The notes below the pieces were generated by a model, which did no database searches, was not told the DNA's origin, and worked only from the letters and a program-made list of their open reading frames with translations. A stretch of 64,000 nucleotides of DNA, from positions 2,178,596 through 2,242,595 of the forward strand of contig VXAZ01004636.1 of NCBI GenBank assembly GCA_013399875.1. The letters run 5' to 3'. Position 1 is the stretch's first letter. Each line of letters starts with the position of its first letter. Below, piece by piece: positions 12,601 through 26,190 of this stretch. The position numbers were made by a program, and so were the translations under genes. Source of the DNA: Gymnorhina tibicen (taxonomy: Eukaryota > Chordata > Aves > Passeriformes > Artamidae).

Positions 12601-15600
12601 TGCTCTCAAACTGGGGAGCAGAAGTCCTATGGTGAACATCAGCTTCTCTGCTGCTGGGCAGGGCTCTGAAACATTGCTATTTGATCCTCACCCGCTAATT
12701 TCATGTGGTTTAGGGATTCACTGCAATGATCTAAAACTCTTTTCATGGATGTAGACTAGATGTTTCTTCCTGAAAGTTGCAAATTAGCTTTTCCATTATT
12801 AAAGAAGGAAATGGCCAGGCTGGATCTTGTTACAAGTTTCCATGTCAGCTCTGTTAAACGTCCCATCCAGAGTTTGCAAGTGGTCTCACCCTGGAGTGTC
12901 AAACCTAAACTCAGTTATACTATAAATATAAATTCTGCTATAAATACAAGTGCTTAGGTTCTGTTGTCTGAATACCAGTCTTAGGTGAGCTTGTAATCAG
13001 TTGTGTGAACTGGAAGGTAAGAGATTTCGGCAGCCCTGCTTTTGAAAGGTAGGCATGAATTACTGGTTCAGCCTTCAGAGAAATTGAGTGAAAGCTTTTG
13101 TTGATGATTAAGAATGTATCCAAGGAGATCACACACCTGTTTGACAAAAGCGTAAAAGCCACTTAGGTAAATAGCAAGGACTCTTTTATTGTGTCTTCAT
13201 TTTGTCTTTTTAGTTGTGTTCTAAGAATTGAATATACCTTTGAAAAAAATGCAACTCTTTTATTCTCATTTTGGGAAAATTACAGTGGAGTTCAAAAGTT
13301 TTTGAGAATATTTCCATAATTCCACCCGAGACTGGAACGGCGCACCAAGTGAACTTGGAATATTTGTCCCGAGTGGTTTTTGACGTTAAAGATTTCCTGC
13401 ACCCCGATAGCGTGGTTGGCACAGACTCGCACACAACCATGGTAAATGGCTTGGGTATCTTGGGCTGGGGTAAGTATGCTCACCAGAACTTCACTGCTCT
13501 TGGAAAGGCAACTAAAGCTTGACTAAAAAAATATTTCTTCCCACTGGATATTTGTATCTCAGGCATAGCAGACTGTCTTGTATTAGTGTTCTGAATGCTT
13601 TTTGTCTACAAGTAATCTTGAGTAACATTTCTTTCCATTGAGAAACCACTCTTTGTAATTCAAAGAGAAAACAGCAAAAAACTAGCTGATATTCAAATAA
13701 GTGCCATTTGTACAGCAGAAATTTGCATGAAGGTTTCTTTTCTCTCGGAAAATTAGTTTCAGATATAAAATAATTTCTGGTTGACAGTGATGTCCAACTT
13801 GAACAATAGTCTTGCTTGATTTTTATTTTTGATGTGCAAATATTTAATGGAACTTCTACATTTCTTGCTGTGTCCTTGTGGGGAATGGAGTGATGCCCTT
13901 CACTTGTGAGAGAAAAGCAGCAATGTGTTTATTGTTATAGGTCTTTAGGCTTAATATAAAGGGTTTTATTATGTTTTAGGACCTTAACATAATGAGTGTA
14001 GGTTAGGTAAAGTGGTGAAAAGCCATGTCCCACTCTCCTTGCAGGCGTCGGGGGCATTGAGACGGAAGCGGTGATGCTGGGAATGCCGGTCACTCTCACT
14101 CTGCCTGAGGTTGTGGGCTGTGAGCTGACAGGCACAGTCAGCCCATTTGCCACGTCCATAGATATTGTTCTAAGCATTACAAAGGTAAGAGTTCAATGCC
14201 TTTGCAAACAAAAGAGAGTCTGTTGCAAGTACTACCAGTGGTGGTTGAGAAATGAACTAAATGGAGAGATTGTTTTTAGTATACCTTTAATCATGGCAGT
14301 GCAGAAAGGTACAAATAATCTCTAACCACTTTTATTTGCTAGTCCTTTGAAGTAGTGGGGTTTTTTTTCTTTCCCCTCTATAGTGGTTTACTTATAGACC
14401 CTCTTTAACTAAAAATAATTCATAATAATTTTACAATTGGGTTTTTTTTGCAAACATAGGCCTTAGGGTTTCAACTTCTTGTTTTAAATGTTCATGACTT
14501 GTGAATTGTGACAAACACAGCTTGCACTGTACCTCTTCACATAACAGGTATTGTGTGTTCTTTCCAACAGCATCTTAGACAAGCTGATGTCGCTGGAAAA
14601 TTTGTTGAGTTTTTTGGGAGTGGTGTTTCCCAACTGTCCGTAGCAGACCGAACCACAATAGCAAATATGTGTCCTGAATATGGTGCTATTCTGAGTTTTT
14701 TCCCTGTTGATAATGTGACATTGAAGCACTTAAAGTATGCAGGTAAAGATTAAACTAAAGCAACGATTCATTGTAATTGTGGTTTTCAGTTGTGGTAATA
14801 TATGTTTTTTGCTCTGCAGAAAAACCCAGTGTAAGAACCATTGAGTTTTTGCTTAAAACTCCTCAATTCTTACATGGTGCTTTTCTGCAGAGTTCTGAGG
14901 TGGATTTAATGTGTAATTAGGCTTGTGCTTGAGGTTTGTGTCCAGTCTGGTCCATTTGTCTAATGCATGATTTATGAACATGATACTACTTTTCAACATC
15001 TAGAGTCCTGGTTTTTGGAAGCATTTGTAAGCCTATAAAAGAAAAGTATTAAAGAAATTCTCACATTTTGAAATATGTATGGAATGTAAGTCTTCTTGAT
15101 TTGAAATGAATCCATAACCACCTGGAGATTCCCTACAAAATCAAAATTTAAAATGATTACTAGAAATAAGTGAAACTGCAGAACAAATCTGAACATGTCT
15201 CTGATTTTTCCCAGTGGTTTGTTGCCCTTTGAAGTGCATGCTTTCGCTGGCATCTCAAGCTAAGCAAGGAGGATGTCAATTCCTTATCAAGCTACTGCAA
15301 ACAGAAAACCACAGGGTGACAGATGCCAAAAAAAGCTCATTCATGAGTGAGACTTTCTGAGACTGAAATTTGTCACTTTCAAATAAGAGTTAAATGCTAT
15401 CAAATAGCAAACATGTTTGTCTGATCAGTGCAGAGTAAACGAATGGGTTTGGAAGAGGAGCCAGCAGTACTGCCTATTGTCAGCTAAGCACAGGGTCTGG
15501 ATTAAACAAGGAAGTCCTAACACAGAAAAGCCTTGTGGGCTTCAGGGACACAAATGTTACGCTTAAAACAATCTGAATGTCTGAAAGTTGTGTGATTTGT

Positions 15601-18600
15601 TTTATTTGTCTTTTAATGTGACTTTTCTCATGTTTGAAATACACTTCCTTAGGTTTTGATAAGGCCAAGCTTGAAGTCACAGAAGCATATCTTAAAGCTG
15701 TGAAGTTATTTAGAAATGATGAGAGTTCTTCCAGAGAGCCCGAGTATTCCCAGGTATGCTTGAAAGAAGTTGTTTGTTTGATTCTCATAAATAACTACTG
15801 GTGATTTCACAGTCTCGTCTCCCATTGTAATTTCCATTGCTTTCAGCAAAGTTGCATTTATTAACTCACAGTTTTGAGAAGCAGAGTATTTTTGTAAAAC
15901 ACAGAGCTGGTGGGGAAAAGGGAAGTACGGTAACATCATGTCAACTAACAGATACTGAATTCCAGTCATCCCAAGGATTGTGAATGTTAGAAAAGTCAGG
16001 GATAATGTTAAAGCGCTTGGAATAAGAGGAATAGCCTCTTACAGTGGGTGGTGTTGAAAATGGAATCCCAGAGTTCTAATTGTCTGAGAACGTTCAGATT
16101 TGAAACAAGAGTTCCTGGGTGTCTCAGGAGTATATTCCATGTACTGCTGGGCCGGGGTTGGTAATGCCTGCACTTTGTTTCTTGCTTTCTTAGGTAGTGC
16201 AAGTTAGTCTAAGTTCTATAATTCCATATGTCAGTGGCCCCAAGAGATCCCAAGATAGAGTGGCTGTTAATAACATGAAAAGTGACTTCCAAGCCTGCTT
16301 AAATGAAAAGGTTTGTATTGCTGATGCTCTCTTCAAAAGGTATTTCCTGTAATTCACATGAGTAAATTTTATGTTACCTATTCCTTGCATACCTGCTGAG
16401 CCCTCCTTATTGCTACACAACTGCTTGTCCAGGGTGTTCTGTTCTTGCTTGACAGGCATCCCAAGGGTAAATCATTGGTGTGTTTGGCAGGAACATGAGC
16501 TTCCAAAAGTCCTTAATTTCATAGTTTAGATTGCTAGGGAGAAAGAACTTTAGGTAGGGACCTCTGGAGGATGTTTGAGTGCTGAAGAGCACTTAGGTGA
16601 GGGTGTAAAATGCTGATTGACCTATTCTGGTTTAGTTACCACCCTCTTCCAATTAAAATCTTGTACATGCTTCTAATTCAGGAACCAGTATTGTGTAGAT
16701 TAGATATGTATTCTTAAGGGGATGTTCTTCCATGTATAGAAGGAAGTGAGTTGTGAAACAGCCACTCACAGACTGAGTTTTGTTCACAACTGTTGCAAAG
16801 TTAAAGCAGCTGTGAAGGAAGAAGGCTGAGACCAGTGTACAGACAGAGGGACATGAACTGAGGGCTGCATTTAAAACCTCTATAAGGGTTCCTAGTGGCA
16901 CAGCTGAGTATTATTTCAAAACCAGTGTTCACTTGGTCTTGCTGTAATGTCATCCTTTCTGTACTGTAACAACTGCTAACATGTATTTTTGTCATCCAGT
17001 CTGGTGTTAAAGGGTTTCAGATTGCAGCTGAGAAGCAGAATGACATTGTGCCTGTTCAGTATGAAGGAAATGAATACAAGCTGTCCCACGGCTGCGTTGT
17101 CATTGCTGCAGTCATCAGCTGTACAAACAACTGTAATCCATCTGTCATGCTTGCTGCAGGTATGTTGGGACCAGACAGCCCAGGATCTTAATGGTGCTCC
17201 TGTGTTTGCACAGCCCTCACCTTCACTTTTGTAGGTTCTCTTCACAGGTTTGAAACTGAAACTCTTTACAGGTTTGAAACTGCAGACTTGTAGCCTTAGC
17301 TTGTAAGTTCTGGAGGTTATATAGGGAAAGTCGCTTTTCCGTAATACAATCTAAGTTTGTCCCATAGATCAGTATTAAGGAGAGTAATTACAAAATATTT
17401 ACATTTGGTAGTATTAGAGCAGGTAAGCAGTTCTAGGGCTCCTGTCAGGTGGATGTACTCAGTGGCACAACTGATGCAGGAGGTGAGCTTTAGCTTCCAG
17501 CCTGTCCTGGATGATGAGCTGTGATGCCACAGCCAGGACAGAAACTCTGCCTTGCTGAGCAGTTGTTCTGTCACTGCTTCAGGAGTATCTGCCACACCTT
17601 CACAAGCTGCAGATGGTTTTGCTGGAACAGCTCATCTGTCAGACCTTGCTCTCCTCTTTTTAAGATCCTCTATGGCCAAGGTGAGCTTCCCGTTAGGGCT
17701 GTGTGGCCTGTCTCTGGAGACTGAATGGATTGGCACTGTCAGAACATGGCAGAGATTTGTCTTAGAGAACGTAAAATGGGTGTCTACCTTCCAGGAATGG
17801 GAATAAAACCATGCATGGTATTGTTATGAGTTAAGAAACTTTATTCAGGCCAATAATTGCTTTAAAAGTTTAACAAACTGAAAGTTGTCTAATCCTTTGG
17901 GATTTTTTATGCTTGATTTAACTAGGGCAGAAGCATACAGATGTCCTATTAAGGGATATACAAATCATAATCTGAGTCCTTTTTTCCTTTTTGTTTGGTA
18001 GGACTCCTGGCCAAAAAAGCTGTTGAGGCTGGCCTAGCGGTGAAGCCCTACATCAGAACAAGTTTATCACCAGGCAGTGGCATGGTTACACATTACCTCA
18101 GTTCCAGTGGAGTATTGCCATACCTCAGCAAGCTTGGGTAAGGCCTGGCTCTGTTGGCGAGTTGGGCAGGTAGTACATAGGGGGGTTGTACAGGCTGATA
18201 AATAGGATTGCTGTTCATTTGGGGTTGGCTAATTCCTAACTTAATAGATTGCCATCTTACTTACTTGCTGACTTAAATTTATTTTGCTTAATTGTATTCC
18301 CACTTTAAAATTTATGATGTGTAGCTCTAATATATCAGAGCTCTGTTTTTCCAGTCACAAATGACTTATTTTAAGTGACTTGCAGGACAGGATGTACTTG
18401 ATTATGTATTTTAAAAGTGGAAGCTGGATGCAAATTTGTCAGGACAGCCTGTATTAGTCTTGTCTTACCATTGCTGCTATCAAGGGTTGTTTCGTTTGGT
18501 TTTGGTTGCTCTGTAGCAGTAACAGCAGGATTATGTTCAATATTCTGTAACAGTGCCCAGCTGTGGTTTGCATCAGTGATACGTAGTGTCTGCTGTGCAT

Positions 18601-21600
18601 TCTCTAAAAAGAACTGTCAAAGGACAAAAAATTCTTGGGGATTGTTAATAAAAGAAAAAGCAGTTGTTAACAAATTGCTCATGACCGTGTAATGTGACTT
18701 GATTGGTTTTTCCCATGTAGGTTTGAGGTTGTTGGTTATGGGTGTTCCACCTGTGTTGGGAACACGGCCCCTTTGCCAGAAGCCATCAGGAATGCAATAA
18801 AACAGGTAAAGCTCTGGCTGGCTTGTTGAATGCAGAAATGTATTCCTTACCCAGTTAAGCAATCAAGAAATACAGTAATCCATGCAAAATACACTTCATG
18901 TTTGGTTTGGACTTTGCGTGATGTTGTTGGCATATTTGCTTGTTAGAGGGAGAGCATGCCAATTCATTGCTATGTAAAATAAACGTAATAAGTAGTATTT
19001 GTAGAGTACAGTTATAAATGACAAGATAAGTACATATGATCTAATCTTGCAGAGGATGCAATGTGTAGATTTTGTATCATAAATGAAGAGGAGGGTTTTA
19101 AAGAGCTGTGGGCTCGAGTCATTTTAACCAGCGGTGTCTAAAAGCTACAACTTTTTTTTCTTCTGAAGCAGAAGAAAAGTAAAAGGCAGGAGAGGCGTTG
19201 ACTGGAGTGACAGGCGAGCATATCAGAGGGTCAAAAGGGAAAATGAGAGGAGAAGGGTAGTGGGAGAGAGCAAAATGCCTTTCAGTCGTAGTGTTAGAGT
19301 AAATTTTTGAAGTGGAATGCTAAAAGCACATCTGACTTAGTCAGCAAAAATAGCATAAGCTGTTTAAGTACCCCAAACTGCTGGAACAGTATGTCTGGGT
19401 CTGCCTTTCAGGGTGATATCATTGCCTGTGGGGTATTGTCTGGCACAAAGAACTTTGAGGGCCGCCTGTGTGACTGTGTCCGTGCCAACTACCTGGCGTC
19501 CCCTCCGCTGGTCGTGGCCTACGCCATCGCGGGCACCGTCAGAATAGACTTTGACACGGAGCCTCTGGGTGAGTGTTTTCCTACAGCTTCTGTTTCTGCA
19601 GCTGGTGCACATGGGCAGAGATTCCTGCACATGATTTCAGCACCCAGAGCCCATGTATTTGAAGAGGAAGCACAGCCATATTTGGTTTGCTCATGGCTAA
19701 AGCGAAGCATTCACTTAACTGATCAAATTCTTTGCCTATCTGGTACCATCTCTGCAGGCCTGAATACATACACATCTATATTCTAATACAAATCTCAAAT
19801 CCAGTATTTTATTCTTCAAAACTATTGTTGTGTTTAAAACTTAGGCACTGGCTTTAACGGCAAACCTATTTACTTACGAGATATCTGGCCCACCCGACAA
19901 GAACTTCACACAGTGGAGGAAGAGTGTGTGATATCATCCATGTTTAAGGAATTGAAAGAAAAGATGGAGGTAAGAATGGTCTGTTCTACATAATTTGAAG
20001 GTTGCATTTCATTGCAGCTTTATAATATCTTGCAGTTGAATGTGATTGGTTTGCCATTTATTTCTGTTACGATAATGGAGGGCTTAACTGAGATGGGTAC
20101 TTATTTAAAAGTGATTCCTAAGTAATACCCAGTGAAGTAACTTGTAATATGTAATAGAAAATTATTTACTAAATAATGGTAATTAATAAAATTGCCAGTA
20201 CGTCTTTAGTTTTTGAGTGTAAAAACACTATAAAATAACTTCTGTTATTTTTGATTAATTTTCTTTCTTGTAGAAAGGAAACAAGCGATGGAATTTACTG
20301 GAAGCACCAGAGTCAACTTTATTTCCCTGGGATTTAAAATCTACTTATATTAGATGTCCTTCCTTTTTTGATAAACTTGTAAGTACAGTGGATCTATCCA
20401 CCAGATTATATGCATTGCATTTTAGTAAAGGAATAGCTATTCCAGTAAAGCTTCAATGTTGAACTAACAAATTTAATTATCATTAATATTTCTCAGTCTT
20501 TTAAATACTGTTTGTGTCTCTGGAGTGAGTGGAGCCTGTACATCAAGGGGCCTTCCTATACTGCAGATAAGTTTTATACGTCTATTTCTTGGAAGAAGAT
20601 GTTTAATGTTCCTTTTCTTCCCTTCTGTTGTTCTTTCCCCCCACCCTTCCCTGTTAGGCCAAAGAACCAGTTTCACCACAAGCGGTTGAAAACGCCCATG
20701 TGTTGCTGTACCTGGGGGACTCTGTCACCACGGATCACATTTCCCCCGCCGGCAGCATTGCAAGGAGCAGCGCTGCTGCCAAGTACCTGACCAGCAAAGG
20801 GTGAGCACTTGCTGTGGCACAGGACTGCTGCTGAATCATTGATCAGCACTGTTGCCTTCCTCTAGAAATGCCTGTCTGCACAAAGGGGAGACTATATGTG
20901 GAAAAGCAAAATAATTAGTCAATGTTAATAAGTATGCTGGTAATGGTGAGAGGATTAGTAAGGTGGGTTGTTTCCTAGAGCAGTCTCCCCATAATTCTTC
21001 TGTAAGTATCACACTGCTTGTAGCACTTCATAACAAAGTTGTAGAAAATGAATTTAAAATTGCAGCTTTCCTCATGAATAACCTAGCAGTGATTTACACA
21101 TGTTGTTCATGATTTATAATAATTACATTTGTTGGAGATCTAGTTCTTTACATCATCCACTGAAGACTTAGATATGCTGCAATAATTATAAAAAAATCAT
21201 AATATCCTTTTAAATCAGATAATCTTTAACTGATTTCTTTCAATTTGCTTTTTGTTCCAGACTCACACCTCGTGAATTCAACTCTTATGGGGCTCGAAGA
21301 GGTAATGATGCTGTAATGACAAGAGGTACCTTTGCAAATATCAAGCTCCTGAATAAGTTCATAGGAAAACCAGCTCCTAAAACAATTCATTTCCCATCAG
21401 GACAAACGGTAGGAATATATTTGTTTGTATAGCTATTCTGGAATGGGGAGTGCAGGTTTAGAACTCACTCAAAATGTGTCACTTTGTCATTCCACAGCTA
21501 GATGTGTTTGAAGCAGCGGAGCAGTACCAGAAGGGAGGCATTCCTGTGATTATTCTAGCAGGAAAGAAGTATGGACTGGGTAGCTCAAGAGACTGGGCTG

Positions 21601-23065
21601 CAAAAGGGCCTTTTTTACTGGTACTGCTGGTTTGTTTGGGTTTGGGGATGGCTTTCTTTTTTCTGGAAATACCTAAAACCACATTGTATAATTTCTTTGT
21701 TAGAATCTTCACGGGGGAGAATTACTAGTCAGGATAAATCTGAATTTTCTCATTATGGAATGTACTGTCTTGGATACCAGACTGAAACAAATGAGGCATT
21801 TGTCTATGCTGACCTCTGTTTGGTCTCCATGGGGTGTTCATGTATCTCAATATTGGAGACTAATTTCGACTAATATTGAGAATATATTCCGAGTCAGCCA
21901 TTGATTCATGTCCTGTTAACTCCAGCATGGGCACTGTCTGTACCAAACTCCATTTCACACCACGTGGGCGTGATCTGGCTTGTTTGCTTCCATCTACCTG
22001 GAAAGCTAAAAGATGATACCAGGGTACTTAAAGGACTCTGTGCAAAGCACTCTCTCTATGCTTCAGTTTGAATTGCGAGATGTTGGACATAATCTGTGTT
22101 TGAAGGTTACTTTTGTGTTTCACTCTGCCTGCTGTGCTTGTATTGTTGCAGGGTGTTAAAGCTGTCCTAGCTGAGAGCTATGAGAAGGTTCATAGGAGTC
22201 AGCTGATTGGAATGGGCATCGCTCCACTTCAATTTTGTCCCGGGGAAAATCCAAGTACTTTGGGACTCACTGGCAGAGAGCAGTTTTCCATATTGTTCCC
22301 TCCAGAGCTGTCACCCAGAATGACCTTGGATATTAAGGTATCTTTGCATTATTTTTAATTTCTCTGTTTAATGTTCTGATGACTGAAAGCAGAGAAAGAA
22401 AAGTTAATTCTGATGATAGGAAGCAAAGCGGGGAAAAAACAAAATTTAATTCTCTTGGAAGGTAAGCTTATAAGTCCTGCCTGAAGTTTGTGATGGCGGT
22501 TGGAGTTTCCCAAAGTACATTATACACATGTTCTTTGTACACAACTTTGTATGCAGCCTAATATTCTCAATCATTCTGAGTGGTATTTTACCCCCCATGG
22601 GCTCAGTTTTAGGTAGAATTGAGTTTGTCTCTCATAGGTGTGATGATTTGAGAGAGGCTTCAGCTCTCCATTTTCTGTAAACAAGCCCATAACACAGTTG
22701 GTGCCATCTTCGGGACATGGTGTTTTTTGGTTACCAACAGGCCCCTGGCCTGCTCACAGCTGCATCTAAACTGTGCCCTAAAAACAAGCCTTCCTTCCAT
22801 CTGGCCCCAGCAGGCTCGGGGCTGTAGAGGCACATCAGAGGGTTGAATTCACTTGTGTTTAACAAAACTTGGGGTTTGAATACTGACTGAGAATAAGCAA
22901 GGGGAAGTGAAAGCAAAGCTTAATTGGTTTCTCTTTTTTGCTTTTCTTTTGAAGACAAGCACTGGAAAAGTATTCAGCGTGATTGCCTTGTTTGAAAACA
23001 ATATGGAGATAACTTTATACAAGAATGGTGGAAGTCTAAACTTTGTGGCTCGAAGATTCTTGTAG
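3699..23065 (+). CDS. IREB2: Iron-responsive element-binding protein 2 (IRP2), 5'-partial
   Basis: Cytosolic aconitase-family RNA-binding protein. When iron is low it binds iron-responsive elements in ferritin and transferrin-receptor mRNAs; when iron is high it is degraded through FBXL5 (family knowledge). Coding exons: 3699-3788, 6939-7104, 8208-8345, 10362-10583, 12175-12244, 13286-13469, 14045-14184, 14571-14742, 15653-15753, 16194-16310, 17000-17159, 18002-18137, 18721-18805, 19412-19568, 19845-19969, 20274-20378, 20658-20800, 21261-21408, 21498-21620, 22152-22337, 22955-23065 (TAG). All introns are GT-AG and the joined frame is open for 958 codons, against 963 residues in human. Aconitase-fold motifs seen: [42 protein letters not shown] (Cys codon 17120), GCSTCVGN (Cys codons 18743 and 18752), [25 protein letters not shown]. 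Exon 5 is the cysteine-rich insert that marks IRP2 rather than IRP1. Exon 1 is missing, probably in the gap at 3048-3169; exon 2 starts two bases into a codon. Confidence 0.97.
3789..22954 (+). other. IREB2: IREB2 introns
   Basis: Twenty introns separate the coding exons listed for IREB2. The longest are 3789-6938, 8346-10361 and 10584-12174. I recognise no second gene, RNA gene or intact mobile element in them. They are AT-rich with short T- and A-runs. The region 5270-5830 is GC-richer, with overlapping but unrelated open frames, and shows no splice-linked coding signal. Confidence 0.6.
10362..10583 (+). CDS. IREB2: IREB2 exon 5: IRP2-specific cysteine-rich domain
   Basis: This single exon encodes the roughly 73-residue insertion that IRP1 and mitochondrial aconitase lack. 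It carries the [11 protein letters not shown] cluster, whose three cysteines match the mammalian CRG-x3-CRGSC arrangement, followed by [16 protein letters not shown]. It is far more GC-rich than the flanking introns. In mammals this domain was proposed as an iron- or haem-responsive degron and is now seen mainly as a protease-sensitive loop (family knowledge). The bird copy keeps all three cysteines but differs in the proline/lysine-rich linker before them. The exon starts one base after the shared TG of a split Cys codon. Confidence 0.93.
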
Positions 23066-24549
23066 TAGCTACTGACTCTCTGGGTACCCTGCATAACTGA
23101 TCACTCAGCAGATGCCTTGTGTGAACCCAGGAATCTGTACTGTGGAACTGCAAGCAGTCCTAGTGTGCTCAAAGTTACTTCGTCCATGGATGTAAAAGAT
23201 TGTGAATCATTGTAACTGCAACGAGATCCTTTCTGATTTTAAATAATATTCTAATGGTGCTATTAAACATTGCTAAAATCAACATGTGTATTGTGACAAG
23301 AGAGCTGTAAGTATGGAGGGGATGTTTTATCAGACCATTTTGTAAATAAACTGCGAAATTGAAACTGATTGTGCTGAAGATTATTATGTAAGAAGATTTT
23401 CTGCAGTTGTTTCCACTCAGTTTTTGCACCTGTAAATCTGTGTACTGCTGTTTGTTGGTTTAAGAGTAGCAGATGGCATGGAATCTTGAAGGCCAAACAG
23501 ATTAATTTTTTTTTCTCATCCAGAACTTGAAAAAGATAATGAGTTTTCAATTTCTTTAGGTTATGGGCTGAACAAAAGCAGTCCACATGAGGCCCATGGT
23601 ATCCTGTATCACAGATGATTACTTCCTTACCTTTGTTATGGGATTATATTTCATCTGGATCCAGATTTACACTGCTATGAAATACATGAAATGCTGTATG
23701 CTTAGAAATATGGGAAACATTTCTGCATTTAAAAACAAATCTCACGGTTGTTTCATTCATGCAGGTTAAGCCATGTTTCTTCGTGCCCTTCAATTGAAGT
23801 TTGTCACATCTGCTTCAAAGGATGCGCTTTGTCATTAGTGACATCTGGTTTTATTGTGCTCTCTGCAGTCATCAGACAAAGTACCTCCCTGTAATGTTTT
23901 AACCTTTAAAAACCTTTTGAAACATTTACTAGGGTTGTTTAAATTCCTCTCCTTTAAATACAACCTGTGTCTAATGTTACACTTGTCAGATGTTCAGGAG
24001 CCAGGTGGCCATACTGCCTTTTAACGCTTTCTCACGTGCTGGCAGTTCCCAGCTCTTACAAAGTGTCCCATTCTGAGGAAGAGCCCGGAGTACTGAACAG
24101 ACCTGTCTCTTATGGCACTGCAGTAGCTGTGGATGGAATTGTCAGCACACTGAGGGTAAAGCCCTTGTTCCATAGTTCATATTGGCAGGAGATGCAGAGT
24201 TCCTGCATCATGGTTTGTGTTCCCGCTGCACTGAGCTCTGGTGGTGTCTGAGCTGTGCGAGTGACTCTGCAGCTCCAGCAGGCTCTTCCTGTGTTCCTGT
24301 GTCTTGAAAAGCTTCATAACTCCACTTGTGTAGAGATTAATTTCTGCTGGAGAACAAAACTGCAATACTTGCCTATAAATTGTCAAGATTTTGCTTTAAG
24401 GTTTTTTGTTCTTGATAAATGTTGTCTTAAATATCAAAACATTCAAGAGGACTGTATTAGCTTTATTTACATGTGCTTTTAATTTATAAGCAGACACTAA
24501 GATAGCTGACTTGTGAATTAACAGATGCACTGTTCAATTCTTTAAATAT

Positions 24550-24593
24550 GACATTCCTTGAAAAAAAGGAATTTGACATTCCTTGAAAAAAAG
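24550..24593 (+). repeat. Short direct duplication in the IREB2 3'UTR
   Basis: A 19-mer (GACATTCCTTG, seven A, then G) occurs at 24550-24568 and again, identically, at 24575-24593, a 25-bp period. It looks like a local slippage duplication. Confidence 0.85.
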
Positions 24594-26167
24594 CCCCAAA
24601 ACCTCTTGCATTATATCAATACAATGTATTAAGTTTTTGACAGTTCGAAGGCCAAACTAATTTGATTGACATAAGTTTGATATATATTTTTCTGTTTTGT
24701 TAGACAGTTCACTAAAGTTTGAAGTTCTGTATAATCTGTTTTTATATTTCACTAGTTCGATGTGGTTTTCTTTTAGGTGAGATGAAAACCATTCCGGTGA
24801 CTCCTACCACTTCTAAGGGGGATAAGTCAATGCAGTTTTGAGTATTATATTCAACTGAATGCTGAATGAGTTCCTGTTTGGTGGTACACTTCCATTAATT
24901 CTATCCAGAGTGACTGGGCAGATCTTACTTCTTGTACAACAGTGTCCGGTACTATTTTATCCCAGCTCAAAGGTATATTCCTGATTCAGTTCAAGAAAAC
25001 GTGTTTGGGGAGAAAATGGGAATTTCGTGCTGGTACATATAATGATGCCTCATGCAGATGATAAAACTGCAACTCCATGCCTATTTACAACTTGTTTAAC
25101 TACTAATGCTTGAAGGGAACACAGCCCCCTGCCCTCTCTCTGTGCCTCAGGAGACAGGGATCCAAGCCATGTCAAGGCAGACTGATGAGGTGAAGTGCAA
25201 TTTCAAGGCATGTGACTTACCTGCAAGTGGTCACTAGTAAAGCAAGTCAGCTCTTTTTAGAGACACATGGGGCTTCATTACCTTAGCAGCTACTGTAATT
25301 CTGCTGCACTACGCTGTCTTAACAGTCCATGAGAGAGAGGTTCTGAGCAGTGCTTGGGCATGGGGGCTGCTCAGCTGGAGGCTCCTATTGTTGCTGCAGC
25401 GGGTCCAGCTCTAAACAAGCCCAAGTCAGTGGCATCTCGGAGGTGTGCAGGCTGACTCCTACCTCCTGTACCCTGCGGTGTGGGGGTGCTGTGTGGGACA
25501 GCACTGCCCACATACCATCTGCTCAGTGGTGGGGAACTGCCTGTGCAGGGACACCTGGCTCGTGATCCGTGGGAATGGCCCTGCTCCCTCTCCCCTGTGC
25601 AAAATGCAGCTCAAGAGCCCAGCAGCAAAGGGAAGACGTTTAACTTTGGACACACTGCTAGGACCCTGAGAGCCTTAGGTGGGCAGGAGTGACAGGAGCC
25701 CTCTGGGAGGGGCAGGGCACGGGACAGTCAGGATTACTGTGCTCACACACCAAATGCTGTTCAATTAGACCTCTCTGCAGTATCCTAAAGCATAGGAGGA
25801 CATGTACCTGTTTGAGAAGTGACTCAGTGTGTTAGATGTGTGTAACCTAGACCTCTCTCCATTTGGATTTGGGGGGAGAATCTTGTTAAAATTTTTGTAA
25901 ATGTTTTCTCTTCTTGCTTCCCTCTTCCTCCCCATCCCAAACAACAAAGCTTTGGGATAGTGTTGATGTTTATACATTTTACACCTAAGTATAAGGACAA
26001 GAAGCTATGTATATTAATCATATTTAAGCAACTGCAAATCATTGTCTGCTGTTTAAAGCCAACAGAACAGTGAAAGTTTTAAGTTCAGTAAGTATTGTAT
26101 AGATATATCTTAAGTTCGATTGATGAAAATTGTGCATAAAATGTTACCAATGCTGTAAATTATTTTT

Positions 26168-26173
26168 AATAAA
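26168..26173 (+). promoter_or_regulatory. IREB2: Candidate distal poly(A) signal of IREB2
   Basis: AATAAA in AT-rich sequence, followed by CTTGTATGTTACTGTC as a GT-rich downstream element. No transcript evidence is available here. Confidence 0.55.
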
Positions 26174-26190
26174 GAAAATTGTATCGCAAT

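Larger units (their letters stand above)
23066..26190 (+). other. IREB2: IREB2 3' untranslated region (inferred extent)
   Basis: No coding signal follows the IREB2 stop codon, and candidate poly(A) signals AATAAA occur at 23345-23350 and 26168-26173. The distal signal is followed within about 40 bases by T/GT-rich sequence, the expected downstream element. A roughly 3.1-kb 3'UTR would be similar to the long mammalian IREB2 3'UTR; the proximal signal would give one of about 300 bases. A further AATAAA lies at 26269-26274. Use of either site is inferred. Confidence 0.6.
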